The notes under the pieces were generated by a model. The model worked only from the letters and a program-made list of their open reading frames with translations, was not told the DNA's origin and did not search any database. Below, piece after piece: positions 35,094 through 45,180 of a stretch of 64,000 bases of DNA. Location of the stretch: positions 184,912,866 to 184,976,865 of the forward strand of contig NC_080572.1 in NCBI RefSeq assembly GCF_030247185.1, given 5' to 3'. The stretch comes from Malaya genurostris. Lineage: Eukaryota > Arthropoda > Insecta > Diptera > Culicidae. Within the stretch, counting starts at the first letter, position 1; every line of letters starts with the position of its first letter. Both the position numbers and the translations under genes were made by a program.

Positions 35094-35647
35094 TTCCGTG
35101 TTACCTCAGGAGTTCCTCAAGGAAGTCATCTTGGACCATTTATATTTTTACTAAATCTCAACAGTCTAAATTTTTCGATCAGGTGAAGTAAACTATCGTC
35201 CGTTGCAAACTATTTTATATCATTAAATTTACAGCTGGTACGGGATTCTTACAAGAGCAGTCATCTAATTTAGCCGCAAATAGTCTGTAATTAAGTTCGA
35301 CTATAATATTTCCCAAATTGCTTTGGTGTCCCTTTGGTGTTTCTAAGTTAAATTTTAGGAAGCTCATTGATTTTACTATCCTGAATCCTGGTAGCCTCTT
35401 AGCTACTAGGATTCATTTTCAGCGTTACAAAAGATTTCCATGATGAATATTGCTTGAAAGCATTGTATTGCGCTTTTCGCTCGAATACGACGTGGTTGTC
35501 TGGTTACCTTATTGCCAAAAAATAACCCGCGCATTGAAGGAATCCAACGAAAATTTGTCCGATTCGTTCTTCGTCGTCTTCTTTGAACCTTCCGAGTTAT
35601 CATGAGCGATGCAAACTTATCGATTTTGATTTACTATCTGTCCATCG
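35094..35647 (+). pseudogene. Jockey-type LINE reverse transcriptase, 5' piece
   Basis: The frame contains SGVPQGSHLGPFIFLLNLNS, the RT motif preceding the YADD box. The catalytic box itself is not recognisable. Further on RIEGIQRKFVRFVLRRL and SYHERCKLIDFDLLSVHR match the C-terminal part of Jockey-clade RTs. The frame continues after the insertions, at 38,550. Multiple stops. Confidence 0.75.
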
Positions 35648-35932
35648 CAGGCCCGTGCGCAGGGGGGGGGTTTTGGGGGTTTTAACCCCCCCCATGAAGA
35701 TTTTTTTTAAAATTAAGTTTCATGAACAATGGAGTACTTATTATATTAAAGTGCAAATAACTTGACAATTCATATTTTTTTATCATTTTTTTATCAATTT
35801 ATAAACTGACATAATTTGAAACCCCTCCCCCCCGCGCACGATCCTGTCAGAATTCGTTTTACATTTTTGGACACCCCCCTCTCCCCTTGAAACCCCCCCC
35901 CCCCCCCTGGATGATTCCTGCGCACGGGCCTG
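35648..35932. mobile_element. hAT-type MITE with G/C homopolymer ends
   Basis: The termini CAGGCCCGTGCGCAGG are inverted and followed inward by runs of G or C (9 to 15 long). An 8-bp target duplication GTCCATCG (35,640-35,647 and 35,933-35,940) and the CAG...CTG ends are the hAT signature. It interrupts the Jockey-type RT in the codons for SVHR. A relative with its own 8-bp duplication lies at 51,484-51,718. Confidence 0.9.
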
Positions 35933-36483
35933 GTCCATCGCGATCTTAGTAAGACTACTGTTGTGGCAGATCTCAGGAATCAGGAATCAGAACAAATTGG
36001 CTCAAATGGCACGTTCCCCTTGATATTTGGAGATTTGTGCCTTGCCATCAATTTGTTTTTAGCATCAATTTCCCGATATATAAGAGGGAAGGATTGAAAG
36101 GAAATGGTAAGGGTTGGACTAGGAGGATGGGAAAAATTGACGACACAAAAACACATAAAAGCAGAAGTAAATTCTGCACCCCTAAGGGATGCTGAACAAT
36201 CTGCTGAGGATCACATTTAGTGGAAGCAGAAGGAAATCCTGAACCTCTACGAGGTCCCGAACAGTCTGCTGTTAATAAAACCTCCAACCCCCGAGAGGAT
36301 TTAGAGATCTTACAAAAGCGACACCATTCTGCACTCTCGAAAGAATGCAGAACGACTCGCAGTATGTACGAGCAGAAGTAAATTCGGTACCCCCCAAAGG
36401 ATGCCAAACAATCTGCTAAACCCTATTTGAGGTGAATACAGAAGGGATTCATTCACTCCAGGAAGAACGATGAACCCTTCTGA

Positions 36484-37353
36484 CTATAGCTCCTTACCAC
36501 ATTGGGTGAGAAACGAGAGAATAACCTTCAATTTTAGCTCCGCATACACAGACTCAACCATGTATGGAGGACCAAAAACCCGGATACGTAGCTGCGTCAA
36601 TGCGGGACAGTTACATATCAGATGATATGAAGTACCATAATCGCATTTACACAAATCACACGAATAATACTTAGCACGTTGAATAGTAGCCATGTGATAA
36701 TTGAGTTTGCAATGTCCAGTCAGAGCTCTGACCAGAATACTTCAATGATACTTGGAGATATGCAGTAGACACTTTGACATTTTCAGATTCAAATCTGGTA
36801 GAAATGCTTTTGTCTGAGCGCAAGTTTGCAAGCTGCGCCAGTAGCTGGCATGTTTGGATGCAGCCCAAGAACGTATCTTGTGCTTTATCCAACTAGTTGA
36901 AAGTGGTAAAGCTGGTTCAGGACCAACGAAATCATTCGTTGCACCAGCTCTAGCCAACTCATCAGCCCATTCATTTCCAGTAATACCAGAATGGCCGGGT
37001 ACCCATAAGAAGTAAACAGCATTTGAAATGCTGAGGTCTTCAATTTGAGTTCGACATGCGATCACTAGATTCGACCGTGAGTCATTCGAACTGAGTGCTT
37101 TTAAGGCTGCCTGACTGTCGGAACAAAAATAAATACGTTTACCACAGATCCTCTGCTGAAGTGCCGATTGTACTCCACACAGAATTGCGTAGATTTCTGC
37201 TTGGAACACAGTACAGTATCTACCAAGTGAATGAGACTGCTCCAGCCTCATTTCACGATAGTAGACACCAGCACCAGCACGACCATTCAACAGAGAACCG
37301 TCCGTAAAACAAACTATGTGTTCATCAAGTTGTCGTTCCAGACAACCAGACAA
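36484..37353 (-). pseudogene. RNase H domain and C-terminus of the LOA element
   Basis: The RNase H frame (37,353-36,742) has all four catalytic acids: Asp in CFTDGSLLNG, Glu in VFQAEIYAILCG, Asp in YFCSDSQAALKAL, and Asp in GHSGITGNEWADELA with its neighbouring His. It would remove the RNA strand during reverse transcription. A frameshift then leads to the Cys-rich tail (YSCDLCKCDYGTSYHLICNC, 36,693-36,484). There is a stop just upstream of MSGCLERQ, so it is not joined to the RT in frame. Confidence 0.85.
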
Positions 37354-37525
37354 CCATTCCTAACGAAGAGGATAGCTCACATTGAATGTTTTAAAAGGAA
37401 AACTGCATGTGAGAGTTAGGTCACTAGGAGCGAGTAAATACTCATCCCACGTAACCATTTGAGACCACAAGCGAGTGTGGCTGGTAGCATAATCTAATGG
37501 GTTACTGTTCCAAAGCCCTGTAACC

Positions 37526-38234
37526 CTAAGACGGTATGCACACGGTATCTTGTTTTAGGAACACATGTAGTGGTTTAATACACAGTAGCGCCTCTATAGC
37601 AGCATTAGGAGTTGTCGTGAATGCTCCTGTCATCGCCATTAGGACCATCCTTTGGAGATGATTTAGCTTTGACTGAACTGTCGCGACTTCTTTCTGCCAC
37701 CATACAAGACATCCATATGCTAAAATTGGTCTAACAATAGTTGTGTAGATCCAATGAATATATCTGGGTTTGAGTCCCCATGATTTTCCAAAAGCTCGTC
37801 TGCATTGGCCGAAAACCATGCAAGCTCTTTAAATCCTGAAGTCAATGTGAGCAGACCAATTCAGTTTTGAGTCAAGAATAACCCCGACGTATTTAACTTG
37901 ATCGACCACAGTGACCCCTGAACCAAAGAACTGCAACGGACGAGCTCCTGTAATTATCCTACGATGAGTGAAAAGCACCATTTGATGTTTTGCCCGGATT
38001 TACAGATAATCCAACCTGACAACACCATTGTTCAACAGATCGCAGGGCTTGCTGCATTAAATCAAAGAGAGTGTTAATGCTTATACCGGTCATCAATATA
38101 TGATAATCGTCGGCAAAACCATAAGTCGGAAATCCAAGGTTATTAAGTTTCCTTAACAAACCATCAGCGACTAGGTTCCATAAAAGTGGGGATAGTACAC
38201 CACCTTGAGGAAAAACCCAAGATATTCCGTTCAC
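37526..38234 (-). pseudogene. Reverse transcriptase remnant of the LOA element
   Basis: The palm piece has FPQGGVLSPLLWNLVADGLL and the catalytic YGFADDYHILM, then the GLSVNPGKTS block. After a frameshift the thumb continues as WIYTTIVRPILAYGCLVWW and LNHLQRMVLMAMTGA. The fingers and the endonuclease are absent because of the internal deletion upstream of 38,240. The catalytic Asp pair is intact. Confidence 0.85.
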
Positions 38235-38549
38235 GACTGCAATGTTTAACCTCCTGCAGCCATTCAGCCATCGGCACGGAAATACACCTTGACTTAGGAG
38301 TTCCTATTTTTGTGGCCTTTTACGACATGGAACAGGAAACCAGTGGATCAATTCTTGGTAAAAAATAATTCCGCCGGATACCACACGGCTTACCTGTTTG
38401 GTGGACTTATACCACCGGTACAGGTGGACCGTAGCGTTATTCTTAGCCAGTTGGGAAACCGCTACCGACACTACACGGCTATCTAGGCTGCTCAGAGAGG
38501 GAAGTTAACATTGATGGTCAAATTCCATGGATGGCCGAGCAGCCGGGAA

Positions 38550-38830
38550 GTCCATCGCGATCTTAGTAAGACTACTGTTGTGGCAGATCTACTTCAATCA
38601 CGAATCGATTGATTCAAGTTCCTACAATTGGATATTCATCGCCATAATCTTCGTAACAATTTTCTATTTCTCTTTGAATTTCCTATGCTAGAACTAACTA
38701 CGGGTAAAACGAGCCTTTTGCAGGCATGTACATTTGATTTTCATTTATCACAAAATGTTGTCAAGAATTCCTCAGGTTACGATCTAATTCGTTCTAGTTA
38801 TTGTTAAAATGTTAGATTTAAAAAAAATAT
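38550..38830 (+). pseudogene. Jockey-type LINE, 3' piece after the LOA insertion
   Basis: Directly after the 41-bp repeat the interrupted protein resumes with SKTTVVADL, then HNLRNNFLFLFEFPMLELTT and FDFHLSQNVVKNSSGYDLI. This carries on the frame that broke off at 35,647, confirming that the DNA in between is inserted. Confidence 0.7.
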
Positions 38831-38859
38831 ATCATATGGATGATTGTAATCTGTTGATG

Positions 38860-39343
38860 CCAAAGAAGAGGATGTTTTATGCCTGTTGGAGAGCAATTTT
38901 GAAAGAGACCAACTTTATCGGGCTTTTTCTGTAAAAAATAAATAAAATGAAATCTATAAACTTTTTGTTGGGAAATAATTTCTAAGATTACATCAAATAT
39001 TCCTTTATAACAATAAGCGGAATTATTGATTAATTGAAATTATTCGAGTAACTCATGCGATCAGTATAATAATCGTACTCGAAGCAAATATAGTGGATTC
39101 AACTATCTAATTATGAATGTGAACATAACTGGAAGTACTGAAGATGTTGAAACAAATTAGTGGATGTCTTAGTGACTTCGTCACTAACCAAGCATCCCGA
39201 AACAAAGTACTATGCGTCCACATTGATTTTTTTCAGTAGGTAATAATTTCCATCTTCATCATGTCAGAAATTACTTTTTTAGAGCGATTAGTGTAATGAA
39301 CTAAATTGCTTCTGAAGAAAATAAATTCCATTTAGTTAAACTA
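38860..39343. other. No recognised gene
   Basis: AT-rich spacer with no features found. Confidence 0.4.
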
Positions 39344-40267
39344 AAGGGTGATTTTTAAGAGCTTGAGAACTTTTTTAAACAATAAAACGCATAAAATTTG
39401 CAAAATCTCATCGGTTCTTTATTTTAAACGTTAGATTGGTACATGACATTTACTTTTTGAAGATAATTTCATTTAAATGTTGACCGCGGCTGCGTCTTAG
39501 GTGGTCCATTCGGAAAATCCGCTTTTTTATCGACAAATTTTGTTCAGCGATGAGGCTCATTTCTGGTTGAATGGCTACGTAAATAAGCAAAATTGCCGCA
39601 TTTGGAGTGAAGAGCAACCAGAAGCCGTTCAAGAACTGCCCATGCATCCCGAAAAATGCACTGTTTGGTGTGGTTTGTACGCTGGTGGAATCATTGGACC
39701 GTATTTTTTCAAAGATGCTGTTGGACGCAACGTTACAGTGAATGGCGATCGCTATCGTTCGATGCTAACAAACTTTTTGTTGCCAAAAATGGAAGAACTG
39801 AACTTGGTTGACATGTGGTTTCAACAAGATGGCGCTACATGCCACACAGCTCGCGATTCTATGGCCATTTTGAGGGAAAACTTCGGAGAACAATTCATCT
39901 CAAGAAATGGACCGGTAAGTTGGCCACCAAGATCATGCGATTTGACGCCTTTAGACTATTTTTTGTGGGGCTACGTCAAGTCTAAAGTCTACAGAAATAA
40001 GCCAGTAACTATTCCAGCTTTGGAAGACAACATTTCCGAAGAAATTCGGGCTATTCCGGCCGAAATGCTCGAAAAAGTTGCCCAAAATTGGACTTTCCGA
40101 ATGGACCACCTAAGACGCAGCCGCGGTCAACATTTAAATGAAATTATCTTCAAAAAGTAAATGTCATGTACCAATCTAACGTTTAAAATAAAGAACCGAT
40201 GAGATTTTGCAAATTTTATGCGTTTTATTGTTTAAAAAAGTTCTCAAGCTCTTAAAAAATCACCCTT
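39344..40267 (+). mobile_element. DD41D element with 175-bp inverted repeats (fold-back)
   Basis: The ends AAGGGTGATTTTT are flanked by TA (39,342-39,343 and 40,268-40,269). The whole left arm, 39,344-39,518, is an almost exact inverted copy of the right arm, 40,092-40,267. The arm includes the last 20 or so codons of the transposase and its stop. The original 5' end is gone. The left end is therefore a second, inverted 3' end. Confidence 0.9.
39519..40160 (+). pseudogene. DD41D transposase, catalytic domain without N-terminus
   Basis: The frame is open from just inside the left arm to a natural stop at 40,158-40,160. Catalytic residues: Asp in LFSDEAHFWLNGYVNKQNCR, Asp in FQQDGATCHTA, Asp in SCDLTPLDYFLWG, with 41 residues between the last two. 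It ends HLRRSRGQHLNEIIFKK. The DNA-binding domain is missing because the 5' part was replaced by the inverted arm; the Met-initiated frame beginning at 39,501 starts inside the arm and is an artefact. It has no internal stop, so it decayed little after the rearrangement. Confidence 0.9.
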
Positions 40268-40890
40268 TATATTAAAATTTCATTAGTAAAGAAATTTGCG
40301 TACAGTGGATTTATATGGAATCTATTTTCTTTAGAAGCGATCCCAGTCTTACTTAAAAATAATGAAATCCATCCAATATCCATCCAAAGATGATTTGCCT
40401 GCTGGTTTCAGTCCAGAGAAAAAGTCTATCATTTACCGAAACCTGATTGTTTGCAAACTCATTTCATTGTGTGGTTCGTTTGCAGTGCGAAGTATTACAG
40501 CAGTGGACAGCGAAGGACACCCTTCGAATGTTCAGCTGGGAAAAGAACAAACTCAATTGATTGCCACCATAAATCCAACGGAGCCTATTTAGTGGAATGC
40601 TTGGGGACCAAATTAATTAATCGACGGCAGATCTCAGATGCAAGAAACCAGCGGTGATTATCTGACGGTTGGAAGACAAATAGACAGCAGATTGGTTGCT
40701 GGTTTCTTTTCAGATTTTATCCTTTTACTTCAAGGGAAAATAAATGGATGTTTTTAGAATGAAGTAAATTTCCACAGGATAGCCGTATCCTTTAGGTCGG
40801 TTGTAGGCGGTCCGAGTGTGCGACACGGGTCTTGCAGGACAGTTGTGTTATCATTTAGGGGTTAGCCTATGTTTGTGCTTAGGGCACATG
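40268..40890. other. No recognised gene
   Basis: Short ORFs near 40,360-40,660 overlap in two frames and have no domain. Nothing else is evident. Confidence 0.4.
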
Positions 40891-40910
40891 ACCGTTTTTA
40901 CCTTTCTATA

Positions 40911-41036
40911 CGTTTCGTCTTAGACTCGTCAGTGCAGAGCAGTTCAAATTGAACTGCTTATTGCAATCTGCTTAGCGGTTCAAGTTGAACTGTTTGAGTT
41001 TGCAATAAGCAGTTCAATTTGAACTAAGACGAAACG
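40911..41036 (-). ncRNA. Degenerate hammerhead relative with double hairpin
   Basis: On the minus strand the core reads CTGACGA (one change from CTGATGA, 40,926-40,932), stem II GTC-TAA-GAC, then GAAACG. The cleavage side is TTTCGTC, near 41,030. Between them are two nested copies of the GTTCAATTTGAAC hairpin arm, so stem I is expanded and its closing pairs are lost. Because the ends are palindromic, a partial core (AAGACGAAACG) is also on the plus strand. Confidence 0.5.
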
Positions 41037-41049
41037 CAAAGAAAAGTAA

Positions 41050-42351
41050 AGTTGTGTTATGTTTGACCCCCGACCTGAAAAGATTCTTAGTGTCAGTAAA
41101 ATCGTAGTTCGTAGCGCTAGCCATGCAATTATCTTGAACACTAACTTGAATTGATTGCGAAATTTATTGTAACAGAATGTAAAGTTCCATTTTGGAAAGT
41201 AGTTATAAAAATAAACATATAGATAAGTGGTCAGGTTATGAACACTTACAGCTTAGAGAACTGTTTCTGCATTTCTCGTATAGAGAGGTTTTGCAATCAC
41301 GCACAATACCTGTGGGTTTTTCACTTTTTCGTCTGCCAATCGTTCAGTTTGTGTGGAGCTCATTTACCAACCCTTTGAATATTATCCATGCCTTTCAACT
41401 GATAATGATTCTAGTTTGTCAACTTCAAACTTTTTCGGTCGATTTTCGCATTTTTGTCAGTAACTTTATAATAGTCTTTTTTATAAGAAGAAACCAGCGT
41501 TCACAAATTTTAACAATTGGAGCAAAATCTCAAAAATGATTGCGATAACTTTTCGCACCGCAAATGCTTTTTACTTGGCTTGAAGTTTGCTTCTATTTCG
41601 TATAAAAAATGCACGAAATAGAAGCAAATACAAATAATATTATTATAATTTGTATTTGATAGAAGTATGTTTCTAGCTTGAAACCAAATGAACGAATGTG
41701 ACGTTTTGAAGAGGATGCCCATCCTACAAAATAGTGCTTTAGCAATATACTTAAGTAGATTTTAAGCGCCATCTATTGACAAACAAACGACATGTTAAAT
41801 TTGCGCATCTGAAACATCACCTCTACTGCGGCATACTTCGTGATTTAATTATAACGTATAAGAGCACGCATAATGCTTTCTTTATTTGCGATTTAGCTAC
41901 AAACGATTGTCTGGGAAGTGAGTGATGAGTGTGACACGATAGTATTTAAGATACTCCACAAAAAAGGTATTGAAAATTTGCTCCGAATAGCACCACTTGG
42001 AGAGTTTGAACGATAGATAACCAATATGAATACAATCGGCTACTCGGTACATAATTCCAGAAGCCCTTAAAAATAGCGATCATAAATTTTCGAAGTGAAT
42101 CTAGAATCATTTTTTTCAGAGATGGCTAAACCTATTTTCCCGAACTGAGATTTATATGGAAGGCCATTAGATCTCGCATTGAGTTCCATTCTGATCTAAT
42201 TTTTTGGTTCCGCAAAAAAGAAAACAGAACAAAATCTTGAAAGAGAACACATTTAGCTTTCATTTACAGTTTCTCTCAATTTTGATAATTAAACAATTCC
42301 AGAAATGTGTAGCAGGTCATCACACTTTACATACTGCGATTTAAATGAGAC
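41050..42351. other. Mostly unrecognised, with one modular-repeat piece
   Basis: Near 42,110-42,210 is a module of the mosquito repeat (TTTCAGAGATGGCTAAACC). The rest has no recognised gene. A 115-codon ORF near 41,200 is leucine- and phenylalanine-rich with no domain. Confidence 0.4.
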
Positions 42352-42508
42352 TTTCTGTTTCAACAGACTTCGCAGCCGATTCTTAGTGTACAGAATCATT
42401 GCATGGCTAGTACTATGGATCCTACTGACACTAAGAATCCTTCCAGCTCGGGGCTCGAACATACAACTGGCTCGTAAGACCAGCGTCCTATGCATCGAAC
42501 CGCCAACC
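42352..42508 (-). mobile_element. Feilai-like SINE, copy lacking the 3' tail
   Basis: Head and body match the 17.7 kb copy (GGTTGGCGGTTCGATGCATA, B box TGTTCGAGCCC, GAATCGGCTGCGAAGTCTGT). It stops after TTGAAACAGAAA, so the last 45 or so bases are missing. No target duplication found. Confidence 0.8.
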
Positions 42509-42529
42509 CGGGATAAAAAAATTAAAAAT

Positions 42530-43735
42530 TAGAAATTAAAAACAATTCACCATATAAATCTTGTATGACATACATCTCGATTAGTTTGAAAACAATTTTT
42601 CATATATTTCTATATTCTGGTAACTTCAAGTAGAATATCTGATAATATAGTACGATATACTATGCTTATTTGAAGGTACATCTAGTATTTTTAACAATAG
42701 AGTGAAATAGTATATTTTAACATTTTACTGTTCTAGTATTATTACCCATGATAATAGTAAGATGTACTTCATCGAAGTTGGAATGGATGTAGTTATTTTG
42801 ACTACAAATAATAATAAATTCAAATAAAATTTACTGTATATGGTAATAGATCAGGTTGGAAGCACTATATATTGTGAAACTCTATGGTACGTGTTTAAGT
42901 AATTGTAATATTTTTTCGAAAAGCTATAATGAAGTTTTTTATACATATTGAAACTATACAATAATAATACATCACAACGTGTTTGAGTGCTGTCCTTTTC
43001 GATACCGAAAAAATATCATTCAGTGCCTTTCATCTAGAATTTACAGATATTCTAGTGTGACACCATGGTCTACAAAGTTATATCATTCTCAACATTATTT
43101 AGATCACACCGCAAAGAATTTATACAATTTATCTAGAGTGAAATTGTTTGTACTTTTGTATATTTTTCACATATTTTTAGAAAAAACTTATACCTGAGAT
43201 TAAACCTTCATCAGCAATGATATCGTCAACAATTATTTCAATTTTTTCACTATCCATTTCACGATAAACACGATTGAGTAAACAAACTTAAACCATACGC
43301 AAAGATGGCGAATCATGAATTTTTTTTCTATTTTCTTGCCTACGCAGGAACAGTTTTATGATTATTTCTACTGCTACACGATGTTCAAAACTATCACACT
43401 TGTGGTAATCTTAGGAATCAAAAACTATTATTTGAAAATCGTAACTGTTATGATATCAATTTTACCATAATTATGGTAAAATATAGCATAAGAGTAGTGT
43501 TATATAGTAGAACTAACAGAAATATTCTAGTTGTTTCAATTTCAAACACTGGATTTATTTCAAATATTGACTGTACTAAAAACTACTATGCACATCAAGA
43601 GGAAGTCATAGTATTTTCAAACATTGTTTTGTTTAATCGGAGAAAACTCTTGTAAAACTTATTAATCATCAGAATAGTACATTGGAAATCAGATTCGTTA
43701 ACAAATCTACCAGGAAATTATTTTCAGTGTATGGA
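42530..43735. repeat. Non-autonomous element, related to 58,688-60,506
   Basis: Long collinear similarity to the second copy, for example TTCTATATTCTGGTAA, TCCATTTCACGATAAA and TAGTAGAACTAACAG in the same order. The right end TTTTCAGTGTA is preserved; the left terminus is not. It represents the state without the 856-bp insert present in the other copy. Confidence 0.7.
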
Positions 43736-44440
43736 TTACTAGTGTGACGGATTTCGATATTAAATATATATAGCTCAAATTTTGAGCTTCTCTTCGCCAA
43801 GCTTGTGGTCAAGTTTTGCATGCATGTGGTCGTTTTAGTAGCGTTAAGTTTCTTTTGTGAATGTGTAACAACCCGGTGGATTGTAGATCAAGTTCGATGA
43901 TCAAGTGGCAGACACTTTCGGTTTCGGAGATATAATCATTGAAGTGACGTAATTGACAAACCGCACTTTTTTTCTATATGCTCACTTTTCTCGGAGATGA
44001 CTTAACCGATGTCAACAAGCTTAGGCTCGTTTGAAAGATACTATTAGATTATTGGCCAATATCGATGATTGTATGACTAACTCTTCAGGCTTTGTAGATA
44101 GCATCGTTATATGAGTAACGCAACCGATAAATAGTACTTTTTTCTATCTGAACAATTTTATCAAATTTGACCAATGGTATCATCGGAGTCAGAAATTAAA
44201 ATGTATTATTTTTATTGCATTTGGTTTTCGGAATGCTTCCGAATATGTGACGTATGCAATAAAGTATACTTTTGTTATCTACCCGAATCAATCACAATGA
44301 ATCGAATGATCCGAACAAAAGTCAATAGCAGTCAATGAGACCGTAATACGTTTCTTCTGAGTTTAAGTTTGAAAAAAACGACTCAACCGTATCTGAGAAT
44401 ATGAAAAGAGTTCCGTTTTCGAGTTTTGATCACTATTACC
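43736..44440. repeat. Degenerate modular mosquito repeat
   Basis: Modules like TTCTCGGAGATGACTTAACC, then GCTCGTTTGAAAGATAC, and TTTTCGGAATGCTTCCG recur with the spacing seen at 1.4-2.1 and 10-11 kb, but more diverged. Confidence 0.45.
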
Positions 44441-44450
44441 AGTACAGCTA

Positions 44451-44687
44451 GGGTAACAGAGGTATTTTGGCCAGTTCATATATTTTGGCCCACCTAACAA
44501 ACTTTATCGATTTCATCGGATTTTATCGATGTTAAGTAACTCATTTTGCATCAATCTGAAGCTAATCACATTAAATTACCTATTGCGGAAGGGGTTTTTA
44601 AAGATATTACAATATTTGGTGGATATTTTTCCATAGTGGGCCAAAATAAAATCAATCGTAAAGGGGGCCAAAATACCTCTGTTACCC
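44451..44687. mobile_element. 237-bp MITE with perfect inverted ends
   Basis: The termini GGGTAACAGAGGTATTTTGG and the reversed right end are identical over at least 22 bases. Flanking TA is present on both sides (44,449-44,450 and 44,688-44,689). No ORF. A TA target suggests mobilisation by a Tc1/mariner-type enzyme. Confidence 0.8.
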
Positions 44688-44764
44688 TATCAGTACTTTT
44701 TTATATTTCAATGAATTTCATGTTATGGAGTTTTAGACACAATATCAAATGTTCTTCCACGTAA

Positions 44765-45180
44765 ATTTGCGTGAACTGTGACGCTCCATTTAAGTGCATC
44801 TAATAAGATGTAAAATCACAGTTTTTTTAGGTGCGTGGGACAGGCGAGTATAGTTTACAGAAAAAATTAGAAAGCAGTTTTCATTTTTTGCATTATAGCT
44901 CGAAATGACGGATTGCAATTTCATACAAACTTCGCCTGCACACTTCGAAAAAACCCTGTGATTGTACATCTTTTTAGATGCACATAAATGGAGCGTCGCA
45001 GTTCACGCAAGTCAACGTGGAAGGAGTGAGTTTTAACTTTCTTGACATGACATTCATTAAGATAAAAAAAATGAATACTGATTGCGACCGCCGCGCGACT
45101 TGAGCCGAGAATCATTGGATCACAAAGTACACCTCATAATCGACAGAGCCATAAAAACAGACATCTGCTTGGCTGGTTAC
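44765..45180 (-). mobile_element. tRNA-derived SINE copy 2 with an inverted extra tail
   Basis: The SINE head is at about 45,085-45,165 on minus (B box GGCTCAAGTCG at 45,096-45,106; A box TGGCTCTGTCG at 45,141-45,151, one key A changed to T). Its tail, GACGCTCCATTTATGTGCAT then GATGTACAATCACAG, lies at 44,960-45,010. A second tail in the opposite orientation sits at 44,765-44,832, so the two form an inverted repeat of about 75 bp separated by about 110 bp. Homologous to 15,930-16,330. Confidence 0.65.

Larger units (their letters stand above)
35974..38549 (-). mobile_element. LOA-clade LINE (Lian-like), internally deleted
   Basis: It is bounded by a perfect 41-bp direct repeat (35,933-35,973 and 38,550-38,590) that belongs to the interrupted Jockey-type element, so I read it as an unusually long target-site duplication. 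Order on the minus strand: a 5' UTR of about 170 bp (containing CCTGTACCGGTGGTATAAGT), a large deletion, RT, RNase H, a zinc-knuckle-like tail, then a 3' UTR (36,060-36,480) of repeated AGCAGAAGTAAATTCTGCAC-type modules and a short tail of GATTCCT repeats. RNase H next to RT is characteristic of LOA and I clades. Confidence 0.8.
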
